Below are positions 1 through 6,001 of a stretch of DNA of 7,860 nt, one piece after another. Source of the stretch: Janthinobacterium sp. (lineage in GTDB: Bacteria; Pseudomonadota; Gammaproteobacteria; Burkholderiales; Burkholderiaceae_D); NCBI GenBank assembly GCA_003482555.1, contig DMYQ01000134.1, positions 1-7,860 on the forward strand, given 5' to 3'. Every line of letters starts with the position of its first letter. Within the stretch, counting starts at the first letter, position 1. Both the position numbers and the translations under genes were made by a program. Below the pieces are notes generated by a model. The model did no database searches. It was not told the DNA's origin and saw only the letters and a list, made by a program, of their open reading frames with translations.

Positions 1-1
1 C

Positions 2-49
2 GCCGCGGCCGGCGCCCTCCTGGCCATGGGCGCTTGCCACGCCCATGCC
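2..49 (+). other. C-terminal part of Sec signal peptide of the receptor
   Basis: The translation AAAGALLAMGACHAHA is a hydrophobic/small-residue segment followed by AHA before DVAE. That fits a signal peptidase I site (A-X-A) with cleavage after codon 47-49. The positively charged N-region and the start codon lie before the window. The cleavage site is inferred by eye. Confidence 0.65.
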
Positions 50-2092
50 GATGTCGCCGAGGTGAGCGCAGTGACCGAAGTCACCGAAGTCACCCTCGCC
101 ACCGTCACCGTGCATGGCGAGGCGGACGGCATCGACAGGCGCGCCAGCGTCGGCAGCAAGGCCGAGGCGGATCTGGTCGAGGTGCCGCAGTCGATCTCGG
201 TGCTGAACCGCGAGCGTCTGGACGCGCAAAAGGCCGCCAGCATCCCGCAGGCGCTGCGCTATACCGCCGGCATGCAGGTGGAAACCTACGGCGTCGATCC
301 GCGCTTCGACCAGTATTTGATACGCGGCTTCGATTCGGGTGCGAATGGCGTCTTCCGCGACGGCCTGAATCTGCCCACGCGCGGCTTCACCGGCTTCACG
401 CTGGAGCCGTACGGCCTGGAGAGCCTGGAAGTGCTGCGCGGCCCCAGTTCGGTCCTGTACGGCCAGGCCGAAGTGGGCGGCCTGGTGAACGCGGTGAGCA
501 AGCGCCCGCCGGCCACCCGCCTGGGAGAGCTGGAACTGAGCTACGGCAGCCATGATCGCAAGCAGATCGCCGCCGACATCGGCGGGCCGCTCGATGAACG
601 GGGCGAGTGGCGCTACCGGGTGACGGCGCTGGGGCGCGAAGCGAAGGGCGCGGTCGATTACACCAGCGACAATCGCCAATACTTCGCGCCGGCGCTGAGC
701 TGGCAGCCGGACGCGGACACGTCGCTGACTTTGCTGGCCTATCTGCAAAACGACAATGTGCCGCCGAATTTTTACCTGCCGGCCGTCGGCACGCAAAAGC
801 CCGGCCCCTTCGGCCGGATTCCGTCCAGCCGCTTTACCGGCGAGCCGGGCCTGGACCACTTCAAGACCGAGCAGCGCAGCCTTGGCTATGTGTTTGAAAA
901 AAACCTGGGAGCGGCGTGGAAGCTGCACCAGAGCCTGCGCTTCGCGACTGAAAAAGTCGACTATCACAGCCTGTACATGACGGCGCTGCGGGACGACGGG
1001 CGCACCATCGATCGCAGCAACTTCGCGGTGCGACAGAAGGCGCGGGTCTTTTCCGCCGACCAGAACGTGGCGTGGAGCAAACGCTTGGGCACGCTCGAGA
1101 ACACCGTGGTGGCCGGCCTCGATTACAGCCGCGCCGTGCAGGAAGGGCGCAACTACAGCGCCGCCGCGCCCGCGCTCGATGTGATCGCGCCGGTCTACGG
1201 CCAGGAAGTGGGCGCGCCCGATCTGTACGAAGACAAGCGCAGCACCTTGCGCCAGACCGGCGTGTACGTCCAGGATCAGCTCAAAATCGACGGCCGCTAC
1301 CTGTTGACGGCCGGCCTGCGCCGCGACCACAGCGGCATCCACAATGAAGACTACTTCAACGCAACGCGCGACAAGCAGCAAGACAATGCCACCACCGGCC
1401 GTCTGGGCTTGACCTGGCTGGGCCCGAACGGCTTGGCGCCTTACCTGGGTTACGCCACTTCCTTCCGTCCCGTGCCGGGCCAGAGCGCCGACGGCCGCAA
1501 TTTCGTGCCGGAAGTGGGCAAGCAGCTTGAACTCGGTGCCAAGTGGGCGCCGCTGAACCGCGCGGCCCTGCTGACGGCCGCCCTGTTTGATCTGCGCAAG
1601 CGCAATGTGCTGACGGCCGACCCGGACAATTTGGGCATCGGCGCCCAGATCCAGCGCGGCGCCGTGCGCGTGCGCGGCCTGGAACTGGAAGCGCAGGCGG
1701 AACTGGACAAATACTGGAAGGTGAACGCCTCCTTCACCGGGCTCGATGCGCAGATCACGCGCAGCAACGACGGCAGCGAAGGCAATCGCCCCGCGCTGGT
1801 GCCGCGCGTGAATCTGGCCGGCTGGGCGGAACGCAAGTTCGACAGCGGCTGGCGCGCCGGCGCCGGGGTGCGCCGCGTGGGCGCCAGCTTCGGCGACGAC
1901 GCCAACACCTTCGAAAACGCCGGCGTCACCCTGGTCGACGCCATGCTGGGCTACCGCTTCGGGCACTGGGATCTGGCCCTGAACGTCAGCAATCTGGGCG
2001 ACAAAATCTACCTGGGCAACTGCGCCAGCGACGGCACCTGCAACTATGCCGCGCGGCGCCAGGCCCAACTCACAGCCAGCTACGCATGGTAA
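2..2092 (+). CDS. TonB-dependent siderophore receptor (5' end outside window)
   Basis: Outer-membrane beta-barrel that imports a ferric siderophore with energy from TonB/ExbBD. The frame is open to the left edge, and the residues before the first in-window ATG (base 26) read AAAGALLA, the hydrophobic end of a signal peptide, so the true start lies upstream. Numbering from the base-26 ATG (688 residues): a TonB-box-like stretch LATVTVHG at 24-31; a plug domain at about 45-165 with VPQSISV, YLIRGF and LRGPSSVLYGQAEVGG, typical of the ferrichrome/FhuA/FauA-like siderophore receptors; then a barrel ending in an aromatic residue (SYAW). Cys666 and Cys672, near the C-terminus, match a Cys pair often seen in this subfamily. 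There is no room for an N-terminal signalling domain, so it is probably not a transducer-type receptor. It precedes hydroxamate biosynthesis genes by 62 bases, which suggests the ligand is that siderophore; the exact ligand cannot be read from sequence. Confidence 0.95.
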   Translation, partial: AAAGALLAMGACHAHADVAEVSAVTEVTEVTLATVTVHGEADGIDRRASVGSKAEADLVEVPQSISVLNRERLDAQKAASIPQALRYTAGMQVETYGVDPRFDQYLIRGFDSGANGVFRDGLNLPTRGFTGFTLEPYGLESLEVLRGPSSVLYGQAEVGGLVNAVSKRPPATRLGELELSYGSHDRKQIAADIGGPLDERGEWRYRVTALGREAKGAVDYTSDNRQYFAPALSWQPDADTSLTLLAYLQNDNVPPNFYLPAVGTQKPGPFGRIPSSRFTGEPGLDHFKTEQRSLGYVFEKNLGAAWKLHQSLRFATEKVDYHSLYMTALRDDGRTIDRSNFAVRQKARVFSADQNVAWSKRLGTLENTVVAGLDYSRAVQEGRNYSAAAPALDVIAPVYGQEVGAPDLYEDKRSTLRQTGVYVQDQLKIDGRYLLTAGLRRDHSGIHNEDYFNATRDKQQDNATTGRLGLTWLGPNGLAPYLGYATSFRPVPGQSADGRNFVPEVGKQLELGAKWAPLNRAALLTAALFDLRKRNVLTADPDNLGIGAQIQRGAVRVRGLELEAQAELDKYWKVNASFTGLDAQITRSNDGSEGNRPALVPRVNLAGWAERKFDSGWRAGAGVRRVGASFGDDANTFENAGVTLVDAMLGYRFGHWDLALNVSNLGDKIYLGNCASDGTCNYAARRQAQLTASYAW
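74..94 (+). repeat. 9-base in-frame tandem repeat (TEV TEV T)
   Basis: The unit ACCGAAGTC occurs twice in direct tandem (74-82 and 83-91), followed by ACC of a partial third copy. It encodes Thr-Glu-Val-Thr-Glu-Val-Thr in the mature N-terminal extension, just before the TonB-box-like segment. It is in frame, so copy-number change would only lengthen or shorten this flexible linker. Confidence 0.75.
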
Positions 2093-2113
2093 GCGCGCCA
2101 GCCATTCAACCGT

Positions 2114-2148
2114 ACTTGCAAAGCCACTTGCAAAGCTCATTACAAAGG
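2114..2148 (+). repeat. 12-base tandem repeat in the receptor-acyltransferase gap
   Basis: ACTTGCAAAGC is found at 2114-2124 and again at 2126-2136, a period of 12 bases. A degraded third unit (CATTACAAAGG, 7 of 11 bases matching) at 2138-2148 runs into the ribosome binding site of the next gene. The run is AT-richer than its surroundings. It may be a simple duplication; no function is shown. Confidence 0.7.
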
Positions 2149-2150
2149 AA
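2144..2150 (+). promoter_or_regulatory. Ribosome binding site of the acyltransferase gene
   Basis: AAAGGAA lies 4 bases before ATG 2155. It decides the start: an upstream in-frame ATG at 2086 would extend the protein by 23 residues, but it overlaps the end of the receptor gene, lacks a purine-rich site, and would translate the tandem repeat into a poorly conserved-looking LQS-rich leader. Confidence 0.75.
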
Positions 2151-2154
2151 ATCG

Positions 2155-3207
2155 ATGAATATCACCGTCAACCCCGCGCCGCCATTCCGCAGCGCGATCC
2201 TGTCCGGCCAGCCCTTCGAGGTGCGACGCGACAGCGAAACGCTGGCCGTCACCCGCGCCGGGCGGCTGGCGCTGCAACTGAATGTCGCCGCGGGCGCCGA
2301 GTACTGGCTGGAGCGCGCGCCCGCCACCCCGCAGGCCCAACCGCCGGCGCTGCTGCGCGGCGCCTTGCTGGCCGCGCTGGAAATGCTGAGCGCCACCGAT
2401 GCCGCGCTGGACCTGATACGCCTGCACGCCGGCCAGTGGCCCGAGCTGAAGGAGGCGCTGCTGCAAACCGGGATCGCGCGCGCAGGCGGTGCCGCGCTGA
2501 CGGTGTCGCCGTCCATGCTGTGGCAACTGCCCGAGCCGTGGCTGGCGCGGGCACCGGCGCTCTACCCGCAAAACCATGTGCGCAGCGGCGAGCGCTGGCA
2601 TCCGCTGCGCCCGGCCAAGCCGCAAGGCTATGTCTACCAGCGCTTCATCGCCTGGCTGGGCCAGAGCTTTTCCCTGCGCGTCGCCAGCGTCGAGCGGGAT
2701 GTGCACACCATGCACAAGTGGATGAACGACCCGCGCGTGGCCCAATTTTTCCAGGAAGAGGGCGACCTGGCGTTTCAGCGCGACTATCTGAACGGCCGCC
2801 TGGCCGATCCGCACATGTTGCCCCTGATCGCCGAATTCGACGGCGTGCCGTTCGGCTACATGGAAGTCTACTGGGCCCAGGAAAACCGCCTGGGGCCGTA
2901 CTACGCGGCCGAGGACTACGACCGCGGCTGGCATGTGCTGGTGGGCGAACAGGCTTACTCGGGTGGACAGTTCATCAGCGCCTGGCTGCCTTCGCTGATG
3001 CACTACATGTTTCTCGACGAGCCGCGTACCCAGCGCATCGTCGGCGAGCCGGCCGCCAGCCACCAGCGCCAGGTGCGCAATCTGGAACGCTCCGGCTTTG
3101 CCGCGCTCAAGGATGTCGACTTTCCGCACAAGCGCGCCACCCTGGTGATGCTGATGCGCGAAAAATTCTTCGGCAAGCGTCTCTGGCACCCGAGTCCGAA
3201 AGCTTGA
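2155..3207 (+). CDS. IucB/AlcB-type siderophore acyltransferase (GNAT fold)
   Basis: Probably transfers an acyl group from acyl-CoA to the N-hydroxyl-amine made by the neighbouring monooxygenase, giving the hydroxamate that binds iron; cytoplasmic. The protein has 350 residues from ATG 2155. The C-terminal half (about 172-340) carries the family signature in order: HKWMNDPRV (187-195), PFGYMEVYW (232-240), DYDRGWHVLVGE (254-265), HYMFLDEPRTQRIVGEP (283-299) and DFPHKRATLVML (322-333). These match the siderophore-biosynthesis acetyltransferase family that includes IucB, AlcB and RhbD. The N-terminal 170 residues make it closer in length to IucB (about 315) than to the short AlcB/RhbD proteins (about 190-200). 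The acyl donor (acetyl, succinyl or other) cannot be told from the sequence. It sits 53 bases before the monooxygenase gene, presumably in the same transcript. Confidence 0.92.
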   Translation: MNITVNPAPPFRSAILSGQPFEVRRDSETLAVTRAGRLALQLNVAAGAEYWLERAPATPQAQPPALLRGALLAALEMLSATDAALDLIRLHAGQWPELKEALLQTGIARAGGAALTVSPSMLWQLPEPWLARAPALYPQNHVRSGERWHPLRPAKPQGYVYQRFIAWLGQSFSLRVASVERDVHTMHKWMNDPRVAQFFQEEGDLAFQRDYLNGRLADPHMLPLIAEFDGVPFGYMEVYWAQENRLGPYYAAEDYDRGWHVLVGEQAYSGGQFISAWLPSLMHYMFLDEPRTQRIVGEPAASHQRQVRNLERSGFAALKDVDFPHKRATLVMLMREKFFGKRLWHPSPKA

Positions 3208-3248
3208 GCCGTTCAAGCTGCGCCGCCGCCACTTATCCCGTCATCTGA

Positions 3249-3254
3249 GAAGGA
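3249..3254 (+). promoter_or_regulatory. Ribosome binding site of the monooxygenase gene
   Basis: GAAGGA lies 6 bases before ATG 3261, supporting that start over the next in-frame ATG at 3279. The rest of the 53-base gap (3208-3260) shows no hairpin with a T-tract and no evident promoter. Confidence 0.75.
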
Positions 3255-3260
3255 ACACCC

Positions 3261-4616
3261 ATGCACACTGAACCAACCATGTACGACATCGTCGGCATCG
3301 GCTTCGGCCCGTCCAATCTGGCGCTGGCGATCGCGCTCGATGAAATCCTGCGCGACGACGCGCGCGCGCTGTCGCATTGCTTCATCGAGCGCCAGCCGCG
3401 CTTTACCTGGCACGGCGACATGCTGCTGCCCGGCACCGACATGCAGATCTCCTTCCTGAAGGATCTGGTGTCCCTGCGCGACCCGACCAGCCCCTACTCT
3501 TTCGTGAACTATCTGCGCCAGCACAAGCGCCTGGAAGCCTTCATCAGTCAAAAGACCTTTTTCCCCAGCCGGATCGAGTTCAATGACTACCTGCGCTGGA
3601 GCGCCGGCCATTTCGACGCCCATTGCCGCTACGGCGAGAACGTCACCCGTGTCGTCCCGGAATACAAGGGCGGCGAGGTGGTCGCGCTGCGCGTGCATTC
3701 GAGCGACGCGGCCGGACGCGAGCGCCAGCGCCGCAGCCGCAGCCTGGTGTTCGCGCCGGGCGGCCGGCCCGTCGTGCCGGATTGCTTCGCCGACCAGAAT
3801 GATGCCCGCATCATGCACTCCTCGCGCTACCTGGGCGCGATCGAGCGCCCCGCCCCCGACACCGGCGGCGCTTCAGCGCCGGCGCTGGCGGTGGTGGGCG
3901 GCGGCCAGAGCGCGGCCGAAATCTTCCTTGACCTGGTGGCGCGCTATCCGAACGCCAAGGTCGACCTGATACTGCGCGGCTCCACCCTCAAGCCGTCCGA
4001 GGACGGCCCGTCGATCAACCACATCTTCGACCCCGACTACACCGATTTCTTCTTCGGCCAGCCGCGGCAGGTGCGCCAGTCGCTGCTGGCGGAATTCCGT
4101 CACACGAATTACGCCGTCGTGGACGGCGATTTGATCGAGCGCATCAGCGCCATGCTGTACGCTCAGCGCGTCGACGGCAATGAGCGGGTGCGGGTGCTGA
4201 GCTCCTGCTCGGTCGAGCGGGTAAGTTGCGACGAACGGGGCGTGCACTTGGATCTGGCGCAGCTCGGCAGCGTCGAGCGTCTGCAAGCGCGCTACCAGCG
4301 CGTGGTGCTGGCCACCGGCTATATGCGCGACACCAGCGAGGCCCTGCTGGCCGAACTGGAGCCCGAGCTGGACGGCTTTTGCATCGGCCGCCACTATCAA
4401 CTGGCCACTCCGGCCCACGTGAAGCCGCCGATCTTCGTGCAGGGTTCTTCCGAGACCACGCACGGACTGGCCGACACCTTGCTGTCGGTGCTGGCCGTGC
4501 GTTCGCACGAAATCGCCCGCTCGCTGGTGGACAAGCTGGCGCTCAAGCCTGCCACGTCCGCGTTCGCGCGCGCGGGCGCCGGCGCGGGCGGCGCGCTGGT
4601 GACGGAGGTCGAATGA
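3261..4616 (+). CDS. Siderophore amine N-monooxygenase (IucD/PvdA/AlcA family)
   Basis: FAD and NADPH dependent flavoprotein that hydroxylates a side-chain or terminal amine, the first committed step to a hydroxamate siderophore; cytoplasmic. The 451 residues show an FAD-binding motif GIGFGPSNL (12-20), the substrate-side segments FLKDLVSLRDPTSPYSF (65-81) and SRIEFNDYLRW (103-113), the NADPH-binding glycine motif VVGGGQSAAE (211-220), ATGY (351-354), and the C-terminal GSSETTHGLADTLLS (395-409). Length is normal for the family. The EFNDYLRW and HGLADTLLS forms resemble ornithine hydroxylases (PvdA) somewhat more than lysine hydroxylases (IucD), but a diamine such as putrescine (AlcA type) is equally compatible with the acyltransferase next door, so no symbol is given. 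The last 20 or so residues are an Ala/Gly-rich tail. The stop overlaps the start of the transporter gene (ATGA). Confidence 0.94.
   Translation: MHTEPTMYDIVGIGFGPSNLALAIALDEILRDDARALSHCFIERQPRFTWHGDMLLPGTDMQISFLKDLVSLRDPTSPYSFVNYLRQHKRLEAFISQKTFFPSRIEFNDYLRWSAGHFDAHCRYGENVTRVVPEYKGGEVVALRVHSSDAAGRERQRRSRSLVFAPGGRPVVPDCFADQNDARIMHSSRYLGAIERPAPDTGGASAPALAVVGGGQSAAEIFLDLVARYPNAKVDLILRGSTLKPSEDGPSINHIFDPDYTDFFFGQPRQVRQSLLAEFRHTNYAVVDGDLIERISAMLYAQRVDGNERVRVLSSCSVERVSCDERGVHLDLAQLGSVERLQARYQRVVLATGYMRDTSEALLAELEPELDGFCIGRHYQLATPAHVKPPIFVQGSSETTHGLADTLLSVLAVRSHEIARSLVDKLALKPATSAFARAGAGAGGALVTEVE
4604..4608 (+). promoter_or_regulatory. Ribosome binding site of the MATE gene, inside the monooxygenase gene
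   Basis: GGAGG lies within the last codons of the monooxygenase gene, 4 bases before ATG 4613. Together with the ATGA overlap it suggests coupled translation of the two genes. Confidence 0.75.
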
Positions 4617-6001
4617 GTTTCACCAGCGCCGCCTTGCCGGACATGGAATCGCCGCACTTGAAGCGCTTGCTGTTCACGCTGGCGCTGCCGGCCGTGATCG
4701 GCCTGTCGGCGAACGCCATGCACCAGTTGGCCAACGCCTTCTTCGTCAGCCAGCTGGGCACCCACGCGATCGCCGCCATCAGCCTGTGCTTCCCGCTGCT
4801 GATCGTGTTTGGCGCGATCGGCGAGGGCGCCGGCGTGGGCGTGGCCAGTTGCGTGGCGCGCATGCTGGGCGCCGGCGACGAGCTGCGCGCCAGCCGCACC
4901 GCCAGCACCGTCATGCTGCTGCTGGGCGTGGCCGGCTGTGTGCTGGCCGCCGTGCTGCTGCCGCTGCTGCCGGCGCTGCTCACGGCAATGGGCGCCACGG
5001 CCGACGCCATGCCCGCCTCGACCGCCTACGCCACCATCTTTTGCTACAGCGCGCCGCTGATCCTGCTGCAAATGCTGTGCGACTTCATCGCCATCTCGGA
5101 AGGCAATACGCGCTTCAGCATGTGGACGCTGATCGGCTCCTTCGCCCTGAACCTGATGCTCGACCCCATCCTGATTTTTTACTGCGACATGGGCGTGGCT
5201 GGCGCGGCCTGGGCCACCTTGATTTCCGCGCTGGCGGCGCTGTTGGCGTATGCCGTCTACTTCCAGCGCCGCATCGGCAAAATCCACATCGCCCCGCGCC
5301 ATGTGCGCATCGACTGGCCGGGCCTGTGGCAACTGGTCGCCGTCGGTGTGCCGGCGGCCCTGTCGACCGGGCTGGCGGCGCTGGCCTTCGCCCTGGTCTA
5401 CCGCAATGCCGCCAGCTTTGGCGAGAATGCCGTCGCGGCGGTGGCGATCGGCTTGCGCATCCTCACCGGCGGCAGCTTGCCCCTGGTCGGCTTTTGCCTG
5501 GGCGGGCAAGCCTTGCTCGGTTTTTGCTGGGGCGCCGGACAGCGCGCGCGTTTCGTGCGGGCGACGCGCCTGATGCTGGCCATCAGCAGCGCCTTTGCCA
5601 TCGCCTATTCGGCCCTGGTGATCGTGTTCGCGCCGTGGATCGTCGGCTGGTTCAGCCAGGACCCGGCCGTGCGGGAACTGGCCGTGAGCAGTTGCCGCGC
5701 CTTTCACCTGTGCTTCGGTCTGTTTGGATTCCACATGGTGGCGGTGGTGGCGTTGCAGGCGGCCGAACGCAGCGCCAAGGCGGCCTGGCTGGTGCTGGCG
5801 CCGCACGGCTACCTGCTGCTGCCGCTGCTGTTCCTGTTGCCGCCGCTGTACGGCTTGAACGGTCTGCTCGCCAGCATGGCGCTGGCGGCCGGCTTGAGCG
5901 CGGCGCTCGGCGCCACGCTGCTGCTCGGCGAAATGGGGACGCTGCGGCGCATGGCGGGCGCCAGCACCACGGCGCAGCTGCCGTTGCGGGCCGAGGGATG
6001 A
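4613..6001 (+). CDS. MATE-family efflux transporter, probable siderophore exporter
   Basis: Inner-membrane antiporter of the multidrug and toxic compound extrusion family. The 462 residues are strongly hydrophobic, with about twelve predicted membrane helices in two halves: one from about residue 17 to 215 and the other from about 236 to 440. The first half opens with the typical LPAVIGLSANAMHQLANAFFVSQLG (an LPA..G......N..D/F-V..LG pattern), and NLMLDPILIFYCDMGVAGAAWAT (180-202) is the classic MATE motif at the end of the first half. The length is normal. The start at 4613 overlaps the monooxygenase stop by 4 bases and the stop overlaps the PepSY start by 4, so it is translationally embedded in the siderophore operon. 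Export of the finished siderophore is inferred from this context; MATE proteins have varied substrates and none can be read from the sequence. Confidence 0.93.
   Translation: MSFTSAALPDMESPHLKRLLFTLALPAVIGLSANAMHQLANAFFVSQLGTHAIAAISLCFPLLIVFGAIGEGAGVGVASCVARMLGAGDELRASRTASTVMLLLGVAGCVLAAVLLPLLPALLTAMGATADAMPASTAYATIFCYSAPLILLQMLCDFIAISEGNTRFSMWTLIGSFALNLMLDPILIFYCDMGVAGAAWATLISALAALLAYAVYFQRRIGKIHIAPRHVRIDWPGLWQLVAVGVPAALSTGLAALAFALVYRNAASFGENAVAAVAIGLRILTGGSLPLVGFCLGGQALLGFCWGAGQRARFVRATRLMLAISSAFAIAYSALVIVFAPWIVGWFSQDPAVRELAVSSCRAFHLCFGLFGFHMVAVVALQAAERSAKAAWLVLAPHGYLLLPLLFLLPPLYGLNGLLASMALAAGLSAALGATLLLGEMGTLRRMAGASTTAQLPLRAEG
5993..5997 (+). promoter_or_regulatory. Ribosome binding site of the PepSY gene
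   Basis: GAGGG ends immediately before the tandem ATGATG. It is badly spaced for ATG 5998 and only slightly better for ATG 6001, so initiation probably relies on ribosomes finishing the MATE gene. Confidence 0.5.

Noticed and set aside
26..37. MGAC as a lipoprotein signal (lipobox) in the receptor
   Set aside because: Met at the -3 position is a poor lipobox, receptors of this family are not lipoproteins, and AHA before DVAE is a normal signal peptidase I site.
898..904. A AAA AAC, a canonical -1 slippery heptamer in the receptor gene, in the correct phase
   Set aside because: The zero frame continues as an intact receptor to 2092, and no shifted product makes sense; taken as chance.
2086..2154. 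Upstream in-frame ATG giving a 373-residue acyltransferase
   Set aside because: No ribosome site before it, it overlaps the receptor stop, and the extra 23 residues just translate the tandem repeat; ATG 2155 has a good AAAGGAA.
2140..3216. 358-residue minus-strand open frame opposite the acyltransferase gene
   Set aside because: Mirror frame caused by GC-rich third positions; His/Gln/Arg/Gly-rich composition and no recognisable motif.
4561..4600. GC-rich low-complexity stretch as a possible frameshift or recombination site
   Set aside because: It only encodes the Ala/Gly-rich tail of the monooxygenase, and the frame is intact to a well-placed stop.
4397..5806. 469-residue minus-strand open frame opposite the MATE gene
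   Set aside because: Low-complexity Gln/His/Gly/Arg/Ala sequence with no family features, antisense to a clear transporter gene.
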